64,000 nt of DNA, taken from contig NZ_CP121699.1 in assembly GCF_029761935.1 (NCBI RefSeq), positions 124,001 through 188,000 of the forward strand, written 5' to 3'. The translations under genes were made by a program, and so were the position numbers. Under the pieces are notes generated by a model. The model saw only the letters and a program-made list of their open reading frames with translations. It was not told where the DNA came from and searched no databases. This DNA is from Microbacterium testaceum (GTDB lineage: Bacteria > Actinomycetota > Actinomycetes > Actinomycetales > Microbacteriaceae). Shown piece after piece: positions 38,991 to 46,779 of the stretch (positions are counted from its first letter, which is position 1; each line of letters begins with the position of its first letter).

Positions 38991-39005
38991 GCTAGTTTAG
39001 CTAGC
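38991..39005. promoter_or_regulatory. operator-like palindrome and divergent promoters between idi and the MarR gene
   Basis: The perfect inverted repeat GCTAG-tttag-CTAGC fills these 15 bases. On the minus strand TAAACT (38999-38994) is a likely -10 for idi and lies inside it. On the plus strand TAGCCT (39010-39015) is a likely -10 for the MarR gene just beyond it. A MarR protein bound here would block the carotenoid promoter and probably its own. In C. glutamicum the MarR repressor CrtR binds the equivalent region upstream of crtE. Confidence 0.6.
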
Positions 39006-39048
39006 GATGTAGCCTTGACTATACCGACGCCGAAAGGGGGTGTCCACC

Positions 39049-39519
39049 GTGACGAAAGCCGTGTCGGCCTCTGGTACGAGGCCAGCCGTGGGCCATACCC
39101 TACGCGCCGTCCAGACCCTCAGCGACGCCCTCGACAGAATGCATTCGGGCATGAAGGGCGAGATGGACATGAATGCCAGCGACCTCGCGACGCTGCGCAT
39201 GCTCACCATCCGCGAGTACCGCGGTCAGATGGTCAGTCCGCACGACGTGGCGACCCATCTGCGCATCTCGACCGCGTCGACCACCAAGCTCATCGACCGC
39301 CTCGTCGCCTCGGGCCACCTCGAGCGTCTGCCGCACCCCTCCGACGGCCGGGCCCGCGTGGTCGTGCTGACCGACAAGTCGCGCCGCGAGTTCTTCCAGC
39401 ACTTCGGCGTGCACCTGGGCGCCATGCGCGATGTCGCCGAGCGCTTCGACGACGGCGAGCTCGACACGATCGTGGCGTTCATGGATTCGCTCACGGAGTC
39501 CATCACCACCGAAGATTGA
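39049..39519 (+). CDS. MarR-family regulator of carotenoid synthesis (CrtR-like)
   Basis: From the GTG at 39049 (site aaaggggg eight bases upstream) the protein has 156 residues; a GTG at 39040 would add three. It has the MarR winged helix: LATLRMLTIREYRGQMVSPHDVATHL, recognition helix ISTASTTKLIDRLVASGHLE, and wing RLPHPSDGRARVVVLTDKSRRE. Its divergence from the carotenoid operon and the palindrome between them imply that it controls that operon. The ligand in Corynebacterium CrtR is geranylgeranyl diphosphate; whether that holds here is inference. It ends 28 bases before the convergent SUMF1-like gene. Confidence 0.85.
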   Translation: MTKAVSASGTRPAVGHTLRAVQTLSDALDRMHSGMKGEMDMNASDLATLRMLTIREYRGQMVSPHDVATHLRISTASTTKLIDRLVASGHLERLPHPSDGRARVVVLTDKSRREFFQHFGVHLGAMRDVAERFDDGELDTIVAFMDSLTESITTED

Positions 39520-39547
39520 CCGGCCAAGCCGTGAGGCCCCCCGGGCG

Positions 39548-40189
39548 TCACCCCCGCGCGACCCGCACACCCACGTCGTCGAACGCGTCCCGCTGACGCC
39601 CGCCCCGCCGCGCGGTCGCCCGCACCTGCGCGGGGGCGTCCGACCATCCGCCGCCGCGGAACACGCGCGCGTCGCTTTCACCATCGGGGTCATACAGGTC
39701 GGCGCACCACTCCCACACGTTGCCGAGAGTGTCGAAGAGTCCGTGGAGGTTCGGCATCCGTCCTCCGACTTCCGCCGGGGCGGTCAGGCCGTCGGCGGCC
39801 GTCCAGGCCACCTCGCGGACCGGTCCGTAGGCCGATGACGTCGAGCCCGCGCGGCACGCGTACTCCCACTCGTCTTCGGTGGGCAGGCGGAAGCCGTCCG
39901 AGTCGGGGTCGCCCGTGACGACCTCTCCGTCGAACGAGTAGACGGGGTCGAGGCCTTCCCATTCGCTCAGCGCGTTGCACAGGCGAATCGCGCGCAGCCA
40001 ACTCAGTTGCGTCGCGGGGCGTCGCGGATGGCGGGACGGGATGCCGAGCAGCTCCGCGATCTGTTCTTCGGTGATGGCGTAGACACCGATCTCGAAGCTG
40101 TCGACGACGATCTCGCGTCGTTCGGCGCCCCGCAGGTCTCCGCGCAGCACGCGGCCGGCGGGGATGCGCGCCATCTCGACGTCGGTCAC
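39548..40189 (-). CDS. SUMF1/formylglycine-generating-enzyme-like protein
   Basis: The 213-residue protein starts at GTG 40189. It has the SUMF1 (C-type lectin-like) fold signatures: IPAGRVLRGD, FEIGVYAITEEQIAELLG, FRLPTEDEWEYACRAGSTS, LFDTLGNVWEWCADLYD and VFRGGGWSD near the end. The Cys pair needed for formylglycine generation is not evident, so it is more likely a SUMF1-fold protein of other function. Its start overlaps the stop of the SMP-30-like gene (GTGA, 40186-40189), and the two are cotranscribed. Confidence 0.8.
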   Translation of the reverse strand: MTDVEMARIPAGRVLRGDLRGAERREIVVDSFEIGVYAITEEQIAELLGIPSRHPRRPATQLSWLRAIRLCNALSEWEGLDPVYSFDGEVVTGDPDSDGFRLPTEDEWEYACRAGSTSSAYGPVREVAWTAADGLTAPAEVGGRMPNLHGLFDTLGNVWEWCADLYDPDGESDARVFRGGGWSDAPAQVRATARRGGRQRDAFDDVGVRVARG

Positions 40190-41106
40190 GCGAGTTCCAC
40201 CATCCAGAGGTCTCTGTCGCCGGTGATGAACAGGCGCTTCTCGTCGGCGTCGAAGGTGCAGTTGCTGACGACGTGCGGGGTCGGGATGACGCCCAGACGG
40301 GCGCCGGTCTCGTCGACGATGACGACGCCCGCTTCGCTCGAAATCCAGAGCCAGTCGCGGCTGTCGACGACGAACCCGTCGGGGATGCCGGCATCCACCG
40401 TCGCGAAGGTGCGCGGGGCGCCGAGGGTCTCGCCGTCCCAGCTGCACGCGACGACGCGGGGGAGCCGCTCGGCGTTGGACTCGGCGACGTAGAGTGTGCT
40501 CTCGTCGCGGCTGAAGGCCAGTCCGTTGGGCTGGTCGAGGTCGATCATGCGCTGCAGCCCGTCGCCGTCGCGCCAGCGGTAGACGCTCTGGTGGGGGAGT
40601 GCGGGGTCGGCGGGGTATCCCTCGCGCGGATCCGAGATGCCGTACGTGGGGTCGGTGAACCAGATCCAGCCGTCGGAGGCCACGACCAGGTCGTTCGGGG
40701 AGTTCAGCGGCTCGCCCTCGAAGGCGTCGACGAGTAGCTCGGTGCCGTTCTCGTCGGTGCGGCTGACGCCGCGGCGCCCGTGTTCGGCTTGGACGAGGCG
40801 GCCTTCGGCATCCATCGCGTTTCCGTTGGCGAAGTTAGAGCGGTCGCGCACCGTGACGATCGAGCCGTCTTCGCGCCACGCCAGCGTCCGCCGGCCGATC
40901 ACGTCGCTGAACACGAGGGAGCGCTCTTCGGGCCACCAGACCGGTCCCTCGGCCCAGGTCGCGTCACCGTAGAGCGACAGCAGGCGCGAGGCGGGCGGCA
41001 GGACGGCGCTCAGGCGTTCGTCCCACACGCGGGGAGGGGCGACGTCGACCGCCTCGGGGGAGCGGGCGCTCTGCAGGATCTGACCGTCGAGGGGAATGCG
41101 GGGCAT
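40186..41106 (-). CDS. SMP-30/gluconolactonase/LRE-like beta-propeller hydrolase
   Basis: From the ATG at 41106 the product has 306 residues (four more from an in-frame TTG at 41118). Calcium-binding and active-site positions of the SMP-30 family are recognisable: WAEGPVWWPEERSLVFSD (metal Glu), FANGNAMDAEGRL, LNSPNDLVVASDGWIWFTDPTYG (Asn), QPNGLAFSRDESTLYVAES and IPDGFVVDSRDWLW (Asp). The family opens sugar lactones. It is the upstream partner of the SUMF1-like gene and lies downstream of a cupin gene on the same strand. Confidence 0.87.
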   Translation of the reverse strand: MPRIPLDGQILQSARSPEAVDVAPPRVWDERLSAVLPPASRLLSLYGDATWAEGPVWWPEERSLVFSDVIGRRTLAWREDGSIVTVRDRSNFANGNAMDAEGRLVQAEHGRRGVSRTDENGTELLVDAFEGEPLNSPNDLVVASDGWIWFTDPTYGISDPREGYPADPALPHQSVYRWRDGDGLQRMIDLDQPNGLAFSRDESTLYVAESNAERLPRVVACSWDGETLGAPRTFATVDAGIPDGFVVDSRDWLWISSEAGVVIVDETGARLGVIPTPHVVSNCTFDADEKRLFITGDRDLWMVELA

Positions 41107-41155
41107 GTCTCCAGTCAAACGTGCGGGGGGCGCCGGGTGGGGCGGGTTGACGCGC

Positions 41156-41644
41156 TCAGCCGAACGGGTGGGCGGTGGGCCCGGCCGGCGACGTGGCGAA
41201 CTGGATGAGCACCTGCAGGCAGGGCTCGTCGCCGACGGTGCCCGAGAGGTGTCCGGCCTTGCCGTCGACCTCGGTGGTGTCGGTGTCCTGCCCGAAGTGG
41301 ATGTCGCCGGGTCCCATCTCGACGCGCGAGCCGTCTTGCGTCTCGAGGAACCAGCGCCCCCGCAGCGGGATCACCCACTGAGGATGAGGGGACGGATGCC
41401 ACTGCCCCACCCACCTGACCGGCAACGCCGCGAAGAGCACGGCCGACACCTCGCCGGGGAACGGCCGCATCCACTGCGGGTCGGCTCCGCCGCCGACGCT
41501 CTGCATCCCGAATCCCCGTAGGACGGATTCGTCGAGCCGGCTCTTGCCATCGAGTCCGGTCCACATGTGGACGAACGGCAGCGTCGGCGGGGCGTCGGCG
41601 TCGCGCCCGTCGTTGTCGAGGGGAGCGGTGGTGGTCGTGTCCAT
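41156..41644 (-). CDS. cupin-fold protein
   Basis: From the ATG at 41644 the protein has 162 residues. The central and C-terminal part fits a small beta-barrel cupin: WHPSPHPQWVIPLRGRWFLE, DGSRVEMGPGDIHFGQDT and LQVLIQFATSP. The two histidines in WHPSPHP and the His in DIHFGQD could bind metal. No substrate can be named. It precedes the SMP-30-like and SUMF1-like genes with a 49-base gap, so a three-gene operon is plausible. The base pattern TTGACT six bases before ATG is shared with the SMP-30-like gene. Confidence 0.7.
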   Translation of the reverse strand: MDTTTTAPLDNDGRDADAPPTLPFVHMWTGLDGKSRLDESVLRGFGMQSVGGGADPQWMRPFPGEVSAVLFAALPVRWVGQWHPSPHPQWVIPLRGRWFLETQDGSRVEMGPGDIHFGQDTDTTEVDGKAGHLSGTVGDEPCLQVLIQFATSPAGPTAHPFG

Positions 41645-41735
41645 GGCTCGAGTCAACCGCGCCGAGCCCGGGGGAGCGCAGGGTTGACGGAGGGGGATGG
41701 ATGCCACGTGCCGGTGCAGTCGCCTACGAACGAGC

Positions 41736-41771
41736 AAGGGGCGCCGCCGACCGAAGTCGACGGCGCCCCTT
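41736..41771 (-). terminator. terminator of the LPXTG protein gene
   Basis: Arms aaggggcgccg (41736-41746) and cggcgcccctt (41761-41771) are a perfect 11-base pair, 18 bases past the stop on the minus strand and followed by ttgctcg in that direction. Confidence 0.7.
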
Positions 41772-41788
41772 CAGGAACGCGTGGTGTG

Positions 41789-42310
41789 TCAGGCTTTGCC
41801 CTGGGCGCGGTTGCGACGAACCGTGGTGGCCACGGCGATCGTGCCACCGGCGAGCGCGAGAGCGCCGCCGCCGACCCACAGACCGAGCATCGAGTTGGCG
41901 TCGAAGCCGGTCGCGGGGAGGCCGGTGGAGCCGCCAGCGTTGTTGCTCGAGCCGCCAGCGGTGCCGCCCGCGGGCGTGGCCGAGAGCGTGTAGGTGCCAC
42001 GGGCGTCAGCGGGGAGCGTGACAACCGCAGTCGCGTTGCCGGAGGCGTCGGCGACCTTCGTAATCGACTTGGAGCTGACGGGCAGGTTCGCCGTGGCGAG
42101 GCCGGCCTGGTTGGCGTTGTAGCCGACGAGGACGAAGTTCACGGTGGCGCCGGGAGCCACGTTGAACGTGACCGGGCCGTTGTTGGTGATCGTCACGGTC
42201 TGCGTGCCGGGAGCGGTGGGGACGTACGCCTGAGCCACGGCGGGAGCTGCGAAGAGCAGCGCGCCGGCGAGGGCCGCGGTGACGCCAGCCTTCTTGAGGT
42301 TGAGCTTCAT
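41789..42310 (-). CDS. small LPXTG-anchored secreted surface protein
   Basis: The 173-residue protein has a typical signal peptide (MKLNLKKAGVTAALAGALLF, cleavage probable after AVAQA at about 28). A compact beta-rich domain follows (about 30-112), with a Gly/Ser/Asn linker. It ends with a sortase signal: LPATG at 131-135, hydrophobic helix at about 141-163, and a basic tail RRNR. It should be anchored to peptidoglycan by a class E/D-type sortase, none of which lies in the window. Its mature domain (TQTVTITNNGPVTFNVAPG) resembles no family I recognise. A 218-base upstream region carries palindromic sites, so it has its own promoter. Confidence 0.85.
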   Translation of the reverse strand: MKLNLKKAGVTAALAGALLFAAPAVAQAYVPTAPGTQTVTITNNGPVTFNVAPGATVNFVLVGYNANQAGLATANLPVSSKSITKVADASGNATAVVTLPADARGTYTLSATPAGGTAGGSSNNAGGSTGLPATGFDANSMLGLWVGGGALALAGGTIAVATTVRRNRAQGKA

Positions 42311-42432
42311 GAGTGCCTGCTTTCGAATCCGGGCTACCGGGAGGTGGTGGTCCGCATCGTGCTATCCCGATGGAGCTGCAAGGGGAAGGACAACAATGAA
42401 GCGGTGGGTGGTGCTAGACCCTTTCTGAGTAT

Positions 42433-42517
42433 TGCCTAGGTTTTCCCTGGATTGCAAATTGTCAAGGTTTCGACTACGTAAATTTACGCTGACGCGCAGT
42501 CGGAGGCGCATTTACGC
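42433..42517 (-). promoter_or_regulatory. upstream region of the LPXTG gene: TTGACA box, 12-bp palindrome and direct repeat
   Basis: On the minus strand TTGACA (42465-42460) is a consensus -35; the best -10 (TAGGCA, 42438-42433) is at a long 21-base spacing. Upstream lie the perfect palindrome cgtaaatttacg (42477-42488) and a direct repeat of ATTTACGC (42482-42489 and 42510-42517, 28 bases apart, almost three helical turns). This suggests a binding site for a regulator of the LPXTG gene. Confidence 0.4.
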
Positions 42518-42528
42518 AGTCGCATTAT

Positions 42529-44370
42529 TCACTGCAGGGTTGCGATTCCGGTTGCTTCGCAGGTTGCTTTGACCGTCGGGTCGATTCCCGCGTCGGCCGT
42601 CGGGGTCACGAATGCCTCCGCTTTTGACGCCGTCGTCGTTGCGCGCACGGTCACGGTCAGGTCGGCCGACGCCTGGGGAAGAAGTTGGAACCCGAAGGTC
42701 AGCACCTGGTGTCCCTCGAACGTCCCGGTCGAGGGACCTGTCCCCGTCGCGGTCTCGGCCGACACGAGTTCGAACCCCTCGGGCAGGTAGACGTTGTTCA
42801 CGACCGTCGCCGTTCCCGGCGCCGTACCGAATGCGCCGTTGGCAGTGACGTAACGCGGAAGCGACGTCTCGGCGTCGGTGGGCGCGGTATTGGTGAGCCT
42901 CATCCGCAGGGTTAACTGACGCGGGCCGTTCCGCCCGTCGGGGGCGCACTGGTCCCACGCCAGACTCACGTCAGGCTTGACGTAGTAGCTCATCTTCGAA
43001 CCGCCGCCGTCGTTGAGATACACCCCGAACCGGGCCGTGTCGTCGTCCGTTTGCGGCAGCTCACCGGCAACCGACGACCCCTCCAGAATGGCCTGTTCGT
43101 CGGGATCGGCACTCCACATGAGAACGCGTCGCTGGTCGGCCGCAGTCGCGAGATTTGTCAGCAAGCTCACCGTCGACCCGCGTCCCTCGAGGAAGGCGTT
43201 GAAAACAGCTCCGGTCGAGGCGGCGAAGAATGCATCCTGCGCTGACGGATCGGGGTATCGCTGATAGACGTCGCTGAGCAGCGTTTTGACGGCGTTCTCG
43301 GCAGACAGCGTCGAGCCGTCGGGCAGTGCTACCGGTCCGGTTGCGCGCAGAAGGTAGGACAGCACCACCGGATCCAGGGCGATGACGCCGTCTACGGACA
43401 CACCCGTTCGCTGCTTGTACATTTCTCGGGCGAGCGGGCCATCGAAGGTGAAATCGGGAACCTGCGTCAGGTTCTGGAAGAAGCGTGCAGGTCTGGTCTC
43501 GTAGATGTTCTGCACGTCGGCGGGTAAATCGACGACCGGACTCTTGATGCCGCTCGACAGCGAGGTGCCGGATTCGGTGTTTGCGAGGCTGATCGCACCC
43601 TGGTTGGTCTTGAGGAGAATTGCCGTGCCGGCGATGCCGCCCAACGACCTCCACTCGGCGTTGTTTTGAACAAGCAGCAGGTAGTTGCGTTCACCGTTCT
43701 GGCCCAGGACGTCGGGGAGTAGGCGTGTCGCCCGCGAAAGCGCGTCGAGACTCGTCGCGGCTTGTTCGAAAACCGTGGACGACTTGTCGACTGCGCGCGC
43801 GAGGACTCCCACGAGGGGCGTCCGATTCAGACCCTGCAGTTGATCGGATGCACCTGCGGCGGCGGATGCCGCGAGTTGGGCAGGTTGTGCGAGAACAGCT
43901 AGGCCGGTGGTATCAATACGGCCGTTGACCGGCTTCAATGCGTCAAAAGAGGTGTCTTGGGCTGCCGTGACGAGGGGCAAAAGTGCATCGCTAAGGAGAG
44001 CGTCGCCCGCGGACGCCACCGTGCCGAAGGCCTCCAGCTGTGGACCGACCCACGGAGCCCCCTCCGCGAGGTGCCACACCGGGTCGGAGGTGAGGTCGTG
44101 CGCGTCTGAGGCGTCGGTTGCCAAGCGGGCGACGATTGCGCCCGCGGCGCCGGGGTCAGACGCGAGTGCCGAGGACGCCTCGCTAATGCCCGCCTCTACG
44201 CGCGATAAATGCTGATAGGCCATCCACCCCCGCACACCGACCCAGGCGGCGACGACGACGGCAAAAACGAGGAATGCGCCGACGGCCCAGGCCACAACGC
44301 GACCGGCCCTGAGCATGGCCGGGGGGAGAGGTGAGGAGCTCACGCTGGTGCCCTTCGGTTTCGTGGTCAC
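42529..44370 (-). CDS. DUF4012 domain membrane-anchored protein
   Basis: From the GTG at 44370 the protein has 613 residues. It has a short cytoplasmic N-terminus, one membrane helix at about 27-49 (VVAWAVGAFLVFAVVVAAWVG), a helical region, then the DUF4012 core beginning LLPDVLGQNGERNYLLLVQN with EWRSLGGIAGTAILLKTNQG and DFTFDGPLAREMYKQRTGVSVDGVIALDP. DUF4012 proteins are frequent beside capsule or exopolysaccharide clusters of Actinobacteria, and their core resembles the LytR-CpsA-Psr environment, but the function is unproven. It lies 55 bases downstream of the BY-kinase gene and is probably cotranscribed. Confidence 0.82.
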   Translation of the reverse strand: MTTKPKGTSVSSSPLPPAMLRAGRVVAWAVGAFLVFAVVVAAWVGVRGWMAYQHLSRVEAGISEASSALASDPGAAGAIVARLATDASDAHDLTSDPVWHLAEGAPWVGPQLEAFGTVASAGDALLSDALLPLVTAAQDTSFDALKPVNGRIDTTGLAVLAQPAQLAASAAAGASDQLQGLNRTPLVGVLARAVDKSSTVFEQAATSLDALSRATRLLPDVLGQNGERNYLLLVQNNAEWRSLGGIAGTAILLKTNQGAISLANTESGTSLSSGIKSPVVDLPADVQNIYETRPARFFQNLTQVPDFTFDGPLAREMYKQRTGVSVDGVIALDPVVLSYLLRATGPVALPDGSTLSAENAVKTLLSDVYQRYPDPSAQDAFFAASTGAVFNAFLEGRGSTVSLLTNLATAADQRRVLMWSADPDEQAILEGSSVAGELPQTDDDTARFGVYLNDGGGSKMSYYVKPDVSLAWDQCAPDGRNGPRQLTLRMRLTNTAPTDAETSLPRYVTANGAFGTAPGTATVVNNVYLPEGFELVSAETATGTGPSTGTFEGHQVLTFGFQLLPQASADLTVTVRATTTASKAEAFVTPTADAGIDPTVKATCEATGIATLQ

Positions 44371-44425
44371 GGCGGTCTCCGTTCGCTGGCGCGAGACCCC
44401 CGCCGACCCGAGATAAGTCTGTGGG

Positions 44426-45931
44426 TCAGACTTCGCGCTGCGATTCGCGCGACGTACGGCGCGGCGAGAAACCCAGTTCGTCCAAAGAAACCTCTTCCGA
44501 GGCGTCCGCGTCGGCGCTGCTCTTCTCCTTTTTCCGCGAGAAACGGCTGGTCTTCGCAGGCAGCTCGCGATATCCGTATCCGTATCCGTATCCGTATCCG
44601 TATGCGGCGTAGTACGAGTCCGGCCCTCGGGTTGGCACCATCGACATGATGAAACCGGCGAGCTTGGCCCCGACAGTGTTGAGCGCCTCCGTGGCACCTG
44701 TCAGCTGATGCTTGGTGGTCTTGCCCGCCGAAACGACCATGAGTGCGCCGCTCGTGGCCCGAGCGAGGATCGCGGCGTCGGTGACGGGCAGCAATGGGGG
44801 AGCGTCGCACAGCACGACATCGAAATCGCGCTCGAGCATTTCGAGCAGGACTGTCATCTGCTGCGATCCCAACAGCTCACTGGGGTTGGGCGGGATCTTT
44901 CCCGCAGGTAGCACGTAAAGGCTGCGGCCGCCCCAGGGAAGCATGACCTCGTTGACTTTGGCCCGCCCGATGAGAACGTCCGTCAGGCCTGCGCCACCCT
45001 CAATGCTGAGGTACTCCGCAACCTTGGGCTTGCGCAGGTCGGTGTCGAGCAGTGCCACCCGCTTGCCGGCGTCCGCCAGTGCGATCGCCAGGTTGATAGT
45101 TGTCGTCGACTTGCCCTCACTCGGGATCGAGCTGGTCACGACAAAGCTCGAACGCCCGCCCATGTCGAGGAACTGAAGGTTCGTGCGGAGCGCACGGAAC
45201 GATTCCGCTCGCGGACTCAGCGGATCCGCGTGGACAATGAGCGGCCGCTCCTTCGCCTTGGCGTCGTAGGCGATGGCACCAATGGAGGGGGCGTCCGTAA
45301 TCTGCTCTGCATCTCGAGGAGTCCGCACTCGGGTGTCCAAGGCAGTGCGCAGTACCGCGACTCCAATACCGATCGCTAGCCCAGCGAGCAGGCCAAGAGC
45401 CAAGTTGAGCGCGACATTCGGCGACGTGGGGTTCAACGCTGGTTGGGCGTCTGTGACCCGAGTGAGCCGAACAGGGCTGGCACCGCCGTCCACTGCCGGC
45501 TCAAGCGCCGGTACTACGGTCGAAAGGCTTCCCGCGACGGCGTTCGCGATCGCGGAGGCGGTCGCCGGGTCAGAATCTGTGGCTGCAATGGTGATGAGTG
45601 TGGAATTGAGCGCAGCAGACGCTTTGACGTCTTTCGCGAGCATATCGGCCGTGGTTGCAAGCCCAAGGTCACTTATGACGGGATCGAGTACCGTGGGTGT
45701 GGCGGCCAAACCCACGTACGTATTGATTCTTGCCTGGGTGAAATTGGACCCCTGCTGCAGCTCGGCCGTCGTGCCGCCTCCCTGCGTCGAGACGAAGACC
45801 GTGCTGGAAGACTCGTACGTTGGTGTGCGAGTCAGCGTGAAGACGGTGGCAGCAGCAAGCGCGACGGTCGTGAGGACCACGATCACGAGCCAATTCTTCC
45901 GAAGGATTCGGATGTAGTCGCTGAGCTCCAT
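44426..45931 (-). CDS. polysaccharide copolymerase / BY-kinase (Wzz-CpsD fusion type)
   Basis: The 501-residue protein has an N-terminal Wzz-like domain with helices at about 15-34 and 170-193. The cytoplasmic BY-kinase follows: Walker A SIPSEGKSTTTINLA (about 250-264), Walker A' VALLDTDLRKPKV and Walker B VVLCDAPPLLPVTDA. The C-terminal tyrosine cluster lies at about 441-456 and alternates Tyr and Gly, encoded by a hexanucleotide repeat. It is likely to control polymer chain length and export through cycles of autophosphorylation reversed by the neighbouring low-molecular-weight phosphatase. Confidence 0.9.
   Translation of the reverse strand: MELSDYIRILRKNWLVIVVLTTVALAAATVFTLTRTPTYESSSTVFVSTQGGGTTAELQQGSNFTQARINTYVGLAATPTVLDPVISDLGLATTADMLAKDVKASAALNSTLITIAATDSDPATASAIANAVAGSLSTVVPALEPAVDGGASPVRLTRVTDAQPALNPTSPNVALNLALGLLAGLAIGIGVAVLRTALDTRVRTPRDAEQITDAPSIGAIAYDAKAKERPLIVHADPLSPRAESFRALRTNLQFLDMGGRSSFVVTSSIPSEGKSTTTINLAIALADAGKRVALLDTDLRKPKVAEYLSIEGGAGLTDVLIGRAKVNEVMLPWGGRSLYVLPAGKIPPNPSELLGSQQMTVLLEMLERDFDVVLCDAPPLLPVTDAAILARATSGALMVVSAGKTTKHQLTGATEALNTVGAKLAGFIMSMVPTRGPDSYYAAYGYGYGYGYGYRELPAKTSRFSRKKEKSSADADASEEVSLDELGFSPRRTSRESQREV
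44571..44603. repeat. hexanucleotide microsatellite (tatccg) in the BY-kinase tyrosine tail
   Basis: Five perfect tandem copies of tatccg (44571-44600) plus tat are present on the plus strand. Read on the minus strand, each unit is two codons, GGA TAC, and adds one Gly-Tyr pair. Slippage would alter the number of tyrosines without shifting the frame. Confidence 0.9.
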
Positions 45932-46115
45932 GAGGCCTCTCGAGGTGTCGCCGGCACACGTCGTGCGGCACTGGGGGGAATGACGTCAGTCTGTCATATG
46001 GATTGTTTCCGGTTAGTTTTAGCGAGGGCGTAAATAGCCCGGGTCGGCCCTCAGCGGCTGCTGACTCCAGAGCCAGTCATCACCCCGGCGGCGCGACCCT
46101 GGGTAGTGTGGCGGC

Positions 46116-46715
46116 TCAATCGTGAGCAAGACGGACCATGCGGGGGACTACGGGCAGCGCCGACATGAGTTGTTCTGTAGACAATGCATAGGTTCGCCCG
46201 GATCGACGGTATGGATCGACAATGTCGTCGTCCTCGGCCACCGTCGGGGGAAGTACGACTCCTCGACGATTCGCAGCGAACAGCAGCATCGCAGAGAACC
46301 TGTTCTCAGGCGTCAAGGGGCTTGATGTTCGTGTGGACTCTTCTCGCAGCTGATCGTCGCTGACGTCAGCGAGTAGGCGGCTGAGCTCCCGAACAGTGAA
46401 GGTTCGGCGCACAACTGACGGGCTCGTCTCGACGATCTCACGGCGATGTTCCCGAGCCATCGCAAGCGCAAGATGTGCCGGACGAAGGTGCTCGGCGCTG
46501 AGGGATCTAGCTCGGTGACTATTGACTCGTACGGGATCACATCCGTTGGTGACCGCAATCTGGGCAGTCTCGGCCGTCATCGGCACCCCGCTTCGTGCCC
46601 GCGTGCCGGCGCTGCTGACGCTCACGTCAAACCCGGACACGAGATTGGTGAGAAGCTGTTCGGCCAGGGGTGATCGGCACACATTGCCTGTGCACACGGC
46701 GAGAATGTTCAGCAA
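46116..46715 (-). CDS. low-molecular-weight protein-tyrosine phosphatase
   Basis: The 199-residue product starts at a TTG (46715) preceded by the site aaggag. The P-loop VCTGNVCRSPLAEQLL (C-x5-R) is at about 7-22 and the general-acid region VDPYRRSG near 165-172 completes the LMW-PTP active site. It is expected to dephosphorylate the tyrosine tail of the BY-kinase encoded downstream on the same strand. The insert and slightly greater length than the typical 150-residue enzyme lie around residues 95-150. Confidence 0.9.
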   Translation of the reverse strand: MLNILAVCTGNVCRSPLAEQLLTNLVSGFDVSVSSAGTRARSGVPMTAETAQIAVTNGCDPVRVNSHRARSLSAEHLRPAHLALAMAREHRREIVETSPSVVRRTFTVRELSRLLADVSDDQLREESTRTSSPLTPENRFSAMLLFAANRRGVVLPPTVAEDDDIVDPYRRSGRTYALSTEQLMSALPVVPRMVRLAHD

Positions 46716-46767
46716 GCTGCTCCTTCGAGGTGCCGATCTGGGGATGCCCGCACGTCCAAACTCCGAG

Positions 46768-46773
46768 TAGGTT
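46768..46773 (+). promoter_or_regulatory. leaderless -10 element of the CPBP protease gene
   Basis: TAGGTT is followed by gagccc and the GTG at 46780. The six-base spacing fits the leaderless pattern and fixes the start. Confidence 0.5.
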
Positions 46774-46779
46774 GAGCCC

